Positions 1 through 11,438 of a stretch of DNA of 64,000 bases are shown piece by piece. Under the pieces are notes generated by a model. That model did not search any database and was not told where the DNA came from. It saw nothing but the letters and a program-made list of their open reading frames with translations. The translations under genes were made by a program, and so were the position numbers. The DNA lies in NCBI RefSeq assembly GCF_000264905.1, contig NW_006763145.1, positions 474,428 through 538,427 on the forward strand, in the 5' to 3' direction. The number at the start of each line of letters is the position of its first letter. The stretch's first letter is position 1. This DNA is from Stereum hirsutum FP-91666 SS1. Its lineage: Eukaryota > Basidiomycota > Agaricomycetes > Russulales > Stereaceae.

Positions 1-440
1 GTACTATGTCAACAGAAAGTACTATGCCGGCAGAAAGTACGATGCCGGCAGAAAGTACGATGCCAGCGGAAAGTACGATGCCAGCAGAAAGTACTACAAG
101 GGCAGAAAGTACTACGCCAACAGAAAGTACTACAAGGGCAGAAAGTACTACGCCAACAGAAAGTACTACAAGGGCAGAAAGTACTACGCCAACAGAAAGT
201 ACTACAAGGGCGGAAAGTACTACATCAGCGGAAAGTACGAAGCCAGCAGAAAGTACTACAAGGGCGGAAAGTACTACACCGATGAAAAGTACTACGCCAA
301 CAGAAAGTACTACAGGGGCGGAAAGTACTACACCAGCAGAAAATACTGCGGCAACAGAAAGTACTAGGCTGGCAGAAAGTACTAAACAAGCGAAAAGTAC
401 TATACCAGCAGAAAGTACTACAACGAGCAAAAGTACTATA
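1..440. repeat. 18-bp minisatellite
   Basis: About 24 head-to-tail copies of an 18-bp unit built around gaaagtactac, with variation in the last six bases, run from the left edge and decay after about 400. Because 18 is a multiple of three and most units lack stop codons, both strands stay open: the plus strand reads as a repeated six-residue ESTTPA-type peptide. That openness is a by-product of the period, and I do not count it as proof of a gene. The array continues to the left of the window. Confidence 0.93.
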
Positions 441-619
441 CCCACAAACCAGCATTGCGCACTTTTACTAGCACAGTACTATACCATAGTGCCCCAGAAG
501 CCTCAGTACTTTAAAGTACTGAGACGAGTCACTTTACTGAACCCTCTGGTTTCAATGGCTAAGTATACTACGCCTTCCTTGATATATCAAGGAGGTGGTG
601 ATTTCATTGACCACCTCAG

Positions 620-1688
620 CTCACTCTGCCAGATGACGTAGCGCCGTACCCGCAGCCGGATGTGCAGGAATTGAGGGATAGGAGATACGAGACGAGACAT
701 TTTGATTTGTTGGAGTTCGTGGAGAGGTGCATCGAGAATAAAAGGGAGCCATGGATCGAGTTGCCCGGGGAAGAGAGATCGAACGAAGGTCCTTCGACCG
801 AGACACAGAACAGACCAGCATACGACCTCGTCATCGCCGGCGCCTTCCCAACGGGCCAGGGTCAAGTCCTTTGGCGTCATCGTCAGCAGTTAGCACTCGC
901 GCAACTTTATATTGTCATGACGAACCTTAGGCCGGGAGGATCGTGTGTCTTAGTGTGCAACACGAAGGCGTTCGCTTGGGTGGTGGATCTAGCAGGGTTT
1001 TTGAGGAAGGTATTTGGGAGCGTGAGGGCCTTGAAGGGCAAGGTGCTGCATGCCAGGGTTCCGAGTTGTTATCTCATCTGCGAGAGTTTTGGGGGACGGT
1101 GTGAAGGGAGGGACGGTCACGGTGAGGGCGCGAACGTCGAGATGGAGGGAGGGAGGACTCGGGTGAAGGAGGTTCTGGTCTGGGTGAAGGAGAGACTCGT
1201 GGAAGCTGAGGCGGAAGCGGAGTCAAGGGAATCAGCCGGAGGTCATGATGAGGTCGAAGTTAGGGATGACAGTAGCGACGGCCCAAACACAGCAGGGAAT
1301 GTGGACAACGTCGTCGGTGTGGGTCTACTCCCTGAATATCCCGATCTGAAGGCTTTGTACGATGGAGAACACGAAGCATTAATCCGACTCCTCGAGCCAT
1401 TATGGGAGAAACAGACTCGAGCGATGGAGGATCATATGGTCTACTTAAGATCCAATTCGCGATCGGGTCGAGGGGGCGGAGGGGCTTACCGTAAGTCGAT
1501 TGCAGCCTTTGTGGAGTGATATCACTAACCTCTCGGTCCGTCTCGTGTTGATTTCCTGCGACATATTATGGTGCTTAAAGAAAGCAACAGGAATTCCAGA
1601 GGAAGGGGTCGTGGTGCCAGGCGAGGCACTTAGGCGACTGATTGAAACGAAGAATTGTATGGCACGAGACAGTGGCGATACCACATAG
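620..1688 (+). CDS. FtsJ-like SAM methyltransferase, 3' part only
   Basis: The exon opens after a plausible acceptor (cag, 617-619) just downstream of an in-frame stop at 608-610, so the start and early exons are not visible. The readable part has a Rossmann-type segment with YDLVIAGAFPTGQG followed by NLRPGGSCVLV and a strand/helix tail ending SCYLICESF, the layout of the second half of RrmJ/FtsJ-fold methyltransferases that are frequent in agaricomycetes. The glycine-rich SAM motif I is absent. The C-terminal third is acidic and then RG-rich. The frame can stop at 1517-1519. Alternatively a gtaagt donor at 1491 joins an acceptor at 1590 and extends the protein by about 33 residues to a stop at 1686-1688. 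Whether the gene is whole to the left or was broken by the minisatellite cannot be told. Substrate unknown. Confidence 0.6.
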
Positions 1689-2257
1689 GATGCAAAGTGA
1701 AGGAGAGTATAAGCGGAACGCCACCGTGGCCAACTCGATTAATTGAGCATCGTCTTGGTAAATACGTGGACTGTGTGCAATTATGTCTGGCAAAAATTCC
1801 ACGGGTCAATCATATGCTGGCTGATGGGCGTACGTGATAGAGTATTGACCCATTCGCTCTGATCCTATTCAGCAAGTGGAACGTACTACGTTTGGTCCTA
1901 CAGCAGTCAAAGGCTCGCACTAGAGCGTTAAGTGGATCCTCGCCCAATGACTTCACGGGCAAAGCCAGTTTGAGAGAGTCAAACCACTGGGTAACCGTCC
2001 ACGGCCAGGGCTGTACAAATGCAATTTGCAGGAGTCTTGGGTCGGAAAATGACAATTTCATTAATCACCCTACATTTTCAAAGCGATAGCAGTAAATAGT
2101 ACACTGGACCTAGAAACTAATACAACCTGTTTTACACTTTGCTTCAGTGAAACTATATCACGATCGAGATCTGTCAGCATGTCTAAAGCTGCTCGTAAAG
2201 AGGTAAACACCTACCATAATCGATGGTACAAAGAGACGATCGAAGATGCCTTCAAAG
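1689..2257. other. intergenic, nothing recognised
   Basis: The gap between the two convergent 3' ends of the methyltransferase-like and MYND genes shows only short open frames without family features. Confidence 0.6.
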
Positions 2258-3313
2258 TCATTCCGCGCTTCCGCGGTCATTCACTCCAATCATGTACTCC
2301 AGAAACGGCCGCCATACCGTTTCGTCGTTCGCCATAGGGGGAGCGTCAGCCGTATCTTCTGGTTTGATCACCGCTGGACGGTAAAGAGTCGACATGGGCG
2401 GGGGAAGACTATCGTCAGCAATGAGAATACGTATACACTTGGCGCCAGGTTCCGTGTCTGCAACATTGACCGTTGCGTCTTTCTTCATGAAGTCCCGGAC
2501 ATCTTCTTCATACCATGGAAGGAATTTATCGAGTGCTTCGTCCAGGGGCATAGATACCGCGTCGCGAACTTTCCTGCTGAACTTCGACTCGATGGGATGA
2601 GAACTAGACACTGTACCGAGTGAGGAAGAATCCCCGACAGTGGCATCTTCGCCCTCGGTAGAAGTATCGACGGTGACGACAAACATATGGGTGTCTGTAC
2701 AGCCATCGTCCAGAGAAAAAGAGAGGGTTTAGAAAGATCTATGTCAGGATGAATGTAGCAGAGTACATTAGACATCGTGATGCATACCTATTTGCGTCGT
2801 TGGTGTGCGACTTTTCAAAGCAAGCATGGCAGCGTAGTTGAGTGGGATCCTGTTTCTGTCACACCATTTCTTGAACGATTTGTTCCGCTCTACCATATCC
2901 GCTCCAAAACGTTCCATCAATACGCGATCCTCATCATTAGCAAATTTGCAAGACTCCTTGTGCGACCGCCAGTCGGCCCTCTGGCATTCCTTACTCTGTT
3001 CGTTTTTATCCACCGGTCATCACAGCATCAGCTGTTTTCTATTATATAATGTCGGATCGCGATGCAAAAGAGCTGGGCTTACACAGTAGTAAACAAACAT
3101 GCAGGACCCGCATCGTCGCAGCCTCTCACCATCGCCAATACACTGATCGCAAGGACAAGGGCCCTCTAGCACTGCACCGTACGCGCCACGTTCTCTATGT
3201 ATATCCCGCGAGTGTCTTGAACACTTGTAGCATCCGTGAAAGTGTCTGATTGTGGGTATCCCATTGAGGGCGGCAGGGCGGCTTTCGAGAAATGATGCAA
3301 TGGTAGAGGGCAT
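2258..3313 (-). CDS. MYND-type zinc-finger protein
   Basis: Three exons (3313-3083, 2995-2788, 2694-2258) give 291 residues. The first intron splits the MYND finger: exon 1 ends RCGSCMFVYYC and exon 2 begins SKECQRADWRSHKESC, which together give the family's C-x2-C, C-x3-C and H-x3-C ligands near residues 68-92. Ahead of it is a Cys-rich stretch (GCYKCSRHSR, GPCPCDQC). The third exon is acidic and carries no second domain. MYND fingers usually bind short proline-containing peptides; small MYND proteins of this shape are common in agaricomycetes and mostly uncharacterised. The ATG at 3311-3313 is the first in frame. Confidence 0.85.
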
Positions 3314-4108
3314 ATTGACATGGAGAAACAGCTTTTCAGTGATATGGAGAGCTCTGGGTCAAGATGCGTAGTGGAAATGGAGTAGCTGGGTCAGAAGTCC
3401 CCTTGGGCAGAGTAACAAGCTGGCGCGCGAGTGGGGGTTGGGTTCAAGAAGCAGATCTAAACTGGAACAAGGCTTCGAGACACATAACGGCAGTTGCCGT
3501 TTTGCTTCGTCGACTCTGACGCCACTCGGACTTCAGATCTTCAGACCTAAGGTCGGTTCGACAAAGAACAAGCACTGACTTCGTTTTCACCGCAGAAATA
3601 ACCACACGTAGCGAAGGATCATTCTGAGGACTCTCAGCTCATGTCCCGCGCACCAACATAGACGATGAACTTCAACCGTCTCCGAATCAATGTGCAGGCT
3701 TGCGCCACACCGCTAAGTATACATTGTAGCATGAGTAGGATACAAAAAGCGGATATTTATCCGGGTGCGGCCATGGTTACGAGACTGCCATACTGTCACG
3801 AGAGTCTAAGCATACACTGACAATACAAACGTCGGAGTCGCCCATACTACTTGACACCTGAGTCGGGTGTGCCTCGCGAACTGGTATGGGCATAAGTAGT
3901 ACTGCACCAAATCTACACTCCTCAGGCTTCTCTAATCCACAGAACGCAGTGGTATTCTAAGTACACGGTTATAAGTACATGAGATATGATAAGTCGATCG
4001 AGAACACAAGATCGTATAATTATCAAAGTAATAAGAGGCGGCTCCAATACGCTGCAGACACCCGGACCTCGCTGAATCAATATTAACGAGCTCGAACAGG
4101 CAGCTAAA
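3314..4108. other. intergenic, nothing recognised
   Basis: Lies between the start of the MYND gene and the 3' end of the first PARP gene. I see no coding exon, RNA gene or repeat here. Confidence 0.55.
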
Positions 4109-6124
4109 TCATCCATAAATTACAAGGTATGTCGGAATAATTGCTTCGCTTCTGTAGACCACGAGCTCATCATAGTTCAGAGTGATTCCCGTCTCACCAA
4201 GAACCTGACGAGGGCTAAGATCAGTATATGATATAAGATTGTCCCTTGTAAAAATGCGCGCACCGAATCATAACCAGCAGGGGGAGATGTAGTAGTAGGC
4301 ATGTCGATACGAGTCTTGTAACCTCGTCCGACGGCGACCTTGTTGAGGAGCATGGCCTTGTATGGCGAGGCGACTGCACCACCGGCGTTCTTGGTGTACG
4401 GATTGTCAGATCTACGTTAGAAGAGAGCCACCAGTGAGTAAGGAACGAGCGTCCAGGTCCATATGTCATACTGACTTTGAAGATGTAGAGGACGTATATA
4501 GTCCGCGTCCGAATCTGAAACAAAGCACATGTCAAGATCGCCTCCGGTCTAGGATCGCCACACCAAAGACTTACCTCCCCCAACCATGAGCCGCTCCGAC
4601 GTGGCTGAGATCATAAGAATTACGAATAATATTGCATAGTGAGCATGATGCGTCCGTGCAGAGCTGAGTATGACCAGGGTCTCCGAGGAAGCATGTTCGT
4701 TTAGTTCTAAAGACAGTATCAGTGAAGTATCTATGGATTCAGCGCCTGTCAAATTACATACCCGTGCCATCGACGCTCTTCGTTTCCTTCTGACATGCTC
4801 TTGGACTTGAATTTACCGGAATCTTCCAGAGATTTTCTGTGGTGACACGTCAGTCGCAAAGGAGGCGAGTGAGATGGAAGCAGGCGCACCGGTATTTCTT
4901 GTAAGCATCTATGGACGATGCAGTGCCCATGATCTGATAAACCTTGTTTACTGGTGGGCATGGCGAGGCATGTCTCCAGGAGACTTCGAACTGATGGGCG
5001 ACTACGGATGAAAAGAGCCTACATGAGATACCACTGGAAGGATATGCTAATAAGACTTCTCACCGCTGTGGTATCGAGGATCGCCGGCCGCAAGCTCGGC
5101 AATGCCAGGACTGCTGAAGACGTCAGTCATAGTGAACTTACGGCTAACGCAGACGATACGGCATAAAGTACGCACATTGTCCCAGCTGTGCTACCGTTCA
5201 CTTGTCGATCTTTCTGGGCACAATTCTTCCCACAGTAGTCGAGCGTGGTACCGGAGTTCGAGTCGAAATGTTTTGGCTTCTCCTTACAGAACTATGGGGT
5301 CGTTAGATATTAGGCCAGGAGGCTGGATTGAAAATGTTATTAAATGGCTACAGACCTTACATGCCTTCGTTGCACAGGCCTTCCCGCAGAACGCAAACGT
5401 TTTGCTCCCGTCCGAGTGCACAGGCTTAGTCTTGCACATCTAGAAATAAAATATACATGTTGATAATGAACTCAACGAAATGCCTGATAATTGACGGACC
5501 TTGCACATGCCGCTTGCAGCAGGAGCATTGTTTGTGGCTTTAGCCTTCTCGGCACATGCCTTGCTACAATATTCGTGGACCTTTGCACCCTCCTTGAATT
5601 TGGGTCGCTGGTTGCAGACCTGACGTTCGCAAACGGCACATAAATGAATGAATCAGAGAGGAATGAGTCTTTTAGGAACCCACGGTGCAGAGGTTACCGG
5701 GTAAGGTTGCGGCAGCGGTAGTACCGCTGGTGGTGCTGGTGGTCGCACTAGCCTTCGCCGCGCAGCCCTTACTGCAGTAATCGTGCGCCTTAACGCTGTC
5801 CTTGAATTTCGGTCGTTGGCCACATTCCTGTAGAAGTGAAAGAAGGGATGAGACAAGTGATGACAAGAAAATAGAGACATCCATATTCGTACAACACAAA
5901 GATCGTTTGGCTGAGTAGGGGCGGTTATGGGGGCGGAGTTGTTTAGCGCTACTTTGGCCTTGTCGGCGCACGATCGGCCACAGAAATCAAGCGTCTGAGT
6001 TCCATCGTCGAATTTGGGGCGTAAACCGCAATACTGTAGAAGAAATCATGATCAGGAAAACTCATCGAGCAGCGAGCGAATGCTGAAGCGTGAGGATACG
6101 CACATTGCAGAGATTGGGTTGCAT
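4109..6124 (-). CDS. PARP-type ADP-ribosyltransferase with five Cys4 fingers (copy 1)
   Basis: Thirteen exons give 424 residues: 6124-6104, 6033-5893, 5827-5684, 5619-5500, 5439-5356, 5291-5176, 5110-5064, 5001-4890, 4836-4762, 4706-4575, 4514-4476, 4411-4264, 4204-4109. Residues 1-205 hold five fingers of the form C-x2-C-x15-17-C-x3-C (for example CGLRPKF then DFCGRSC). Residues about 225-424 are a PARP catalytic domain. The H-Y-E triad is intact: His in ERRWHGT (about 285), Tyr in FGRGLYTSS (about 336) and Glu in LNYDELVVY (about 406). The family transfers ADP-ribose from NAD+; the triad is the one typical of enzymes able to make chains. No WGR or other classical PARP module is present. The protein starts MQPNLC, with the first Cys pair split by the first intron as in its paralogues. 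The fingers' target (nucleic acid or protein) is unknown. Neighbours are the fingers-only gene and a NADAR gene. Confidence 0.88.
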
Positions 6125-7084
6125 TGTCCGTAAGGGTGGGGTGGGGTTCAGATGGGGGGATGTTGGGTCGATGAGAAACGGTGGCGAGTGAGGGAAAGTA
6201 CGCGAGGAAGTTGGTCAAGGGTGACGCGACCTCCGGGAGAAGAGCCCCTTTTCAATCAGATACTGCATCAAACGCATATTGTGAAACCATATATGGAAGT
6301 CGAACAGCCCAGAGCATCGTGTGAATATGGGGTGAAAGGCCACGTTCGGCGCGCACAAAGACCAAGGACGGGCTCCCCACGATAACAAAGGCCCTGGAAG
6401 ACGGCAGACGAACACGCGCTTTCGTTGTGGTTGGGTAAATATGGGTGGCCATGCAGCTAGCGTGCGCACGACAACAAGGTAAAGCCTGTTAAGTGACAGT
6501 CCGCCCGGTGTCCAATAACAGAGAATTTATTCTGCGGACCAGAAGGGCTAACCCTTCACCCTAAATGACTTACTCGTGCTCGTAGGGCAATTAATGTCTG
6601 CCACAAAGCACGGGACTATAGTGCGGGCCCTTGCCCGACAAGAACCCTTTCTACATTTGATCAATCGATAAGTAAAGCCCAACATGAAAGACGATGGCCC
6701 GGAGCCTATGATTAACACCCTTCGTGTTGATGTGACTTTGACATGAATACCACGAGCCCCCGGCGTTATCACCAAACAATGATGAGATGACCTCGTGATA
6801 CAGACCGTTTCGTATTAGCACTCAAACCAGACCATCCTGAGCATTACCCTATCGTACATTCGAGAGCAGTCATTCACAATAGATAGAAAGGAGATGAATA
6901 ACGAGACAAACTTGACCGACTGGGAAGTAGAGATACAACGCATTGACATGAAAACGACTGAGAGACTCGTACACCATTGCTAGAAGACATCGCGGTATAC
7001 ATTCAGCACCCGGGTTGCTCTATTGTCTGCTGATAGCAAATAACTCACAAGTCAGACTTGAATTGTAAGTGCTCTGTGAGGCGA
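6125..7084. other. intergenic between tandem finger genes
   Basis: Upstream region of the copy-1 PARP gene and downstream of the fingers-only gene. I looked for leftovers of a PARP catalytic domain on the minus strand that could have belonged to the fingers-only gene and found none. Confidence 0.55.
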
Positions 7085-8202
7085 TCAGCCATTCACAGGC
7101 TTGACAGCCGGAACGGTCGCTGCCGGCGGCGGCGCCTGTGCCTTGCTCGCACAGTATTTACCGCAGTAATCAAGCGTTCGTTTGCCATCGTTGAACTTCG
7201 GGCGTTGTCCGCAGACCTGCAAGCAGACAGACACGCGCGACGTGAGAAAAGAGCATACACGCCGAAGGAGATAAACGAGATAGAACAAGGCATACCGTGC
7301 AAAGGTCAGGTTTAGGTGCCGGTGTTACGCCATTCGCACTTTGCGCTTTTGTAGCGCAAGCTTTCCCGCAGAAGTCGTGAACCTTGTTACCGTCGTTGAA
7401 CTTAGGACGCTGGCCACAAACCTGCGTCGCATGGAAGCAAAACCGATTGGGTTCAAGGACGTTCGACTGAAAACATGAAGGGAGCTCACTGGGCATAGGT
7501 TAGAGGCGGCGGGTGCACTTGATACTGCTGGCTTTGGGGCGGATGCGGGGTTGTTCGTCTTCGGAAGGGGGGCCACGTTTCCGCTAGTGGTGTTCGCCTT
7601 TGCCGCGCAAGCCTTCCCGCAATAATCATGCACCGTGGTACCATCATCGAACTTAGGCCGTTTGCCACATATCTGACATATGCATGCATCAGATGAAACA
7701 CCGGTTATAGAAAGAGTGAGAGGGTGTGAACTGACGGTGCAAAGGTTCGAGGTGGCAGGTGGCACAGACACTATGGCTGGCGCAGCTGTGACGGGAACAG
7801 CAGATGGGGCGCCAGATTGGACCTGGCTAGCGCAGTATTTGCCACAATAATCATATGTTCTCGTCCCGTCATTGTGCTTAGGACGTTGGCCACAGACCTA
7901 TATCCAGCACGTCTCGGAGTCAGCACGACGTCGATCACAAGACGGGGAGAAATTGACCGTGCAGAGGTCCGGTGTGTTATTAGAGGCGGGTACGGTGTTG
8001 GCGATGGGATTCGACACAGGAGCAATTGGTTTCGCTTGAGCCAGTTTGGCATTGACTGCACACGATTTACCACAATACTCAAGCATGACGCCGTTTTCGA
8101 CGAACTTGGGTCGTACACCGCAGTGCTATAGGTAAAAAGTTAGGAACTTTCACTCTTTCACGTAAGTGAGGACACGCATACTTCGCAGAGATCGGTTTGC
8201 AT
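7085..8202 (-). CDS. Five-finger Cys4 protein lacking a catalytic domain
   Basis: Six exons (8202-8182, 8125-7958, 7897-7736, 7672-7490, 7421-7296, 7216-7085) give 263 residues. Every exon join is phase 0, and each intron falls inside a finger between the first Cys-x and the second x-Cys. The protein is five fingers (e.g. CGQRPKF ... DYCGKYC) separated by Ala/Pro/Ser/Val-rich linkers and stops after the fifth, at KPVNG. It starts MQTDLC like the two PARP genes, so it is their relative without the C-terminal enzyme. It could be a truncated copy or a stand-alone binder that competes with or recruits the PARP and NADAR proteins; the latter is inference. Head-to-head with the NADAR gene at 9083. 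Confidence 0.85.
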
Positions 8203-9082
8203 GGTCGCGTGTCTGAGGGATGAACGAGGGTGGATGTCAGTAGCAGAAACACGAAGAACTAGCCGGGATGTGAGCAGGGCCGCTGTTAATGCCTTCCGGA
8301 CGTTTATACTAATGCGATAGGCGTGACAAGGAGATATCTAAGAAACATCCGCATCCAACGTCAAGGAAGTCGAAGGATAGAATGTGGAGTTGGGTTCAGG
8401 GGATCGTATGATCGATTGACCATAACACCTTGCAGCTGCGCTACGAATAAGCCCAAAAACAGACAGGCACGAGAAGAATGCATCTACAGGTGGCATCACA
8501 CCACGTTGAAATCACTGGCTAGTGAGCGGAACGAAGTGGTACATGATGCAACGGCACGGCTTTTAGTACCCTCGCGAAGTACTCACGGATACTTGCCTAC
8601 AAAGTTTCCAATACTCGATGTGGATGATCCGAGCGCAAATGCAGGTGGCAAATGTGGACAAAAAGCAAGAGTCGTGAGTGTTGTCGGAAGTAGATAGATA
8701 GGATGGTGATGTTCAGCTGGTTGTGGCTCGGAACAGGAAAATATTGGACACAAGGCGTATTTCTAGCTCCGAAGTAATGTTTCAACTCCGACAGACGCTC
8801 TTGACTTCAACTCATCCTTTGTCCCTTTCTTCCGCGCCTCAACCTATCAAACGCCGCTCTCCGAATGCGAACACCTCCTTCCACACTTGAAATCGATTTG
8901 TTGTGCCTTGAAAGAGATGCGGTTGATCTACCATCGTCCTTTGTCTTACCCCAAACCACGAGGGTATCAACCCTTTAACCTGAGGCAACCACCGTGATCC
9001 GTCGCTTTCTGTCAGGACAATTAGTCGCATTATCCACGAGGCATCCTCGCCACACACCATGCATATGCAGTACGCCTGAAAC
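8203..9082. promoter_or_regulatory. divergent intergenic region of cassette 1
   Basis: An 880-bp gap separates the starts of the minus-strand finger gene and the plus-strand NADAR gene, so it must hold both promoters. I recognise no TATA box or repeat in it. The equivalent gap of cassette 2 is 1,035 bp. Confidence 0.6.
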
Positions 9083-11188
9083 ATGAGCTCTGACCTGGCT
9101 CAAACATCATTCTCTAGAACTGCGGCTGAGCTTCCCAGATCACCCTCCTTGTCTGCATCCTCTTTCTATCAACTATTTGCGCCAAATATGTTGTCTTGGG
9201 CCATCGGCTCCCGGTCCACATCGTCTCACTCGTCTTCTCGTCAGGCTCCGCTGCCGTCATCCGATTCCATTAAACATCGCTCCTTACCTCAAGCTCGACT
9301 CTGCGAGGTGAGTCTCACGCGCCATTCTATTTCTATTTTTTTCGAGCAGCGATAGGTGCTCCAGAAGAGAGGATAGCGCTCATGACAAGTTTTATCTTAG
9401 CAATGCAGAGAAAGACCCGCCCTCTTCGACCCTAAAACGAAGAAATTCAGTCCTTGTAAGCTCCCTTTGTTTACCTCTTCCTTTCGACGACCATCGACAC
9501 TTAGCTGCGAAAGTCTGCAGCAATACCTGTGCTACCAGCTGCGGCAGACCGAAGTCTGCTGAAGATTCAGCCGTGAGAAGTAGATTGTCTCCTCCACCGA
9601 TATCTGCCCAAGCTTCGAATCCGCTCCAGCCCGTTAGTGACCTTTGCGAGGTGCGCTTACTGGTAGACTTATTCACGCCTTCTGTGTTGGCTGATACAAA
9701 TGGCGTCACAAGAGATGTCGAAAGTATCCCAAATACAAGGACACAAACGGGTTCAAGTATTCTTGTACGTTCACTCTTTACTGTGCTACGCACGAATGGG
9801 CAAACTCATCCCTTCACATATGTAGATTGTGGGAGGGCTTGTGGTCGTCTAGCCTCGAGGCGATGGTCATCGCTGCCAAACTCGGCGAGCCAATCCTCCC
9901 CTGGACCGACTTCAAACGGTCTATGCGAGGTAAGACCAGCGCGTTCATGGTATAAGGTAGCTTATACGACAAACTCACCTCTTTGACTACAGGTCTGTCA
10001 TAAGAAGCCAAAACATGTTGAAGCGAATGGACTCGTGCATCCCTGTCAGTAGTCCTATCTAATTACGTGAATCGAGCATGCAACTAAAATTGGTGTTTGC
10101 GATAGACTGTGGCCAGTATTGCGCGGCTCGACACCAGAAGGGCCACCAACCTCAAACCAAGCCCCAAGACCAAACCCTTTCGGCTCCCACTTCCGCCCGA
10201 TCTTCACATCCTTCCCCAGCCACTCTTTTCTCCTCCAATCATCTACTTCATCCTTCCCACGCTCATAATCAACAGCAAGCGCAGACACCTGTCACACCGT
10301 CCCCGTCTACTCCCGCCGACGAACAGACCCTCACACACAATGGACCCGCATCGGCTCCAGTCGGCCACACTCCTCAGGAGTACATGGATCCTGACACCGA
10401 TTATGACACCGCGCCCGAATCAAATGAGCCCGAAACACGGCCTATCCTGTTCTATCATCGCCACGAACCTCACTTTGGATTTACGAATTTCTCGGATCAT
10501 CCTGTTGAGTATCATGGACGGGTATATCCGACGAGCGAGCATTTGTTCCAGTCGTTTAAGGTGCGCTGCTCTTACCGCCTGGCTCTTACAGTTCCAGCCA
10601 ATGCTTATCGAGATGGAGTGCCCATGCTTAGTTCATGAAGTATCGGCCTGATATTGCGGAAATGATTCGGTCGTGTGGTACTTCAAGGGAGGCGTTCGAT
10701 CTGGCCCGTCGGTATAAGGATGGTGCGATCTTTCCGCTCTCTCTGCGCCTTGCCCGACCCTCCTGACATCGGACTCACGACGTGTTCAGACGTGCGCTCG
10801 GATTGGTTGAAAGTGAACGTAGCGAAGGTACTTGTTTTGTTCACTCCCAACCCCTCACTTTACTCGGAACATACTTATTTATCACCGGCCGAAGATGGAG
10901 AAAGTCGTCAACCTCAAGTTCACACAGCATCCCTTATTGAAAGATGAACTCCTTGCTACCGGTGATGCACCACTCGTCGAGGTAAACCCCTTGCTACACG
11001 CCTCTCCAGCCACACCCTTCATATTGACATCGAACGATATCCAACGCTTCGTGATTGTGTTCCTCTTCTTCTCTCAGGCTGCCGCCGTGGACGCGTTCTG
11101 GGGCTACGGTCCGGATGGAAAAGGGAAGAACGAGCTCGGAAAAGCGCTGGTGAGATTGAGGAAGAGGTTTCGTGACGAGGAGAGGTGA
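9083..11188 (+). CDS. NADAR (YbiA/DUF1768) protein with three Cys4 fingers (copy 1)
   Basis: Eleven exons (9083-9307, 9401-9455, 9505-9650, 9713-9764, 9826-9929, 9993-10044, 10106-10560, 10632-10722, 10790-10827, 10895-10981, 11078-11188) give 471 residues. Residues 1-75 are Ser-rich and disordered. Residues about 75-230 hold three fingers, each cut by a phase-0 intron in the first Cys pair and a phase-1 intron just before the second pair. After a Pro/Ser/Gln-rich linker, residues about 322-471 form a NADAR domain: HEPHFGFTNFS, YPTSEHLFQSFK with the conserved Glu, then LKFTQHP, and WGYGPDGKGKNELGKAL. Characterised NADAR enzymes cleave ADP-ribose from modified guanosine or small conjugates, so a glycohydrolase eraser is the best guess. 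The third Cys pair of finger 1 is the least certain join (acceptor at 9504). Confidence 0.87.
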
Positions 11189-11438
11189 AGTTAGCGGTGT
11201 GTTCACTTCGTAGGAGTCGCTCAGAGCAGGACGCTGACTGATGTTCGATTCCCTGCAACATATTTTTCCCATAAATAATAATTCCCTGTTTATATATTAT
11301 AGTGCATGATGAGGGGTGTCGACACATGGCTATACTCGTACAGTAGCAATCGTACAAGCTTCATAGTGATAGAGCTCCAGCTCCAGTTTGAATGTCGTCA
11401 GCCGCTGTGTCACCAGCGAGCCCCAGGAGCAAGACAGA

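Noticed and set aside
225..455. Minus-strand Cys/Ser/Phe-rich frame in the minisatellite
   Set aside because: It is only the reverse reading of the 18-bp repeat.
2179..2623. Plus-strand frames across the last exon of the MYND gene
   Set aside because: They lie antisense to a well-supported coding exon and show no family features.
8322..8697. Plus-strand open frame in the divergent gap of cassette 1
   Set aside because: No Met in good context, no domain, and no counterpart in the gap of cassette 2.
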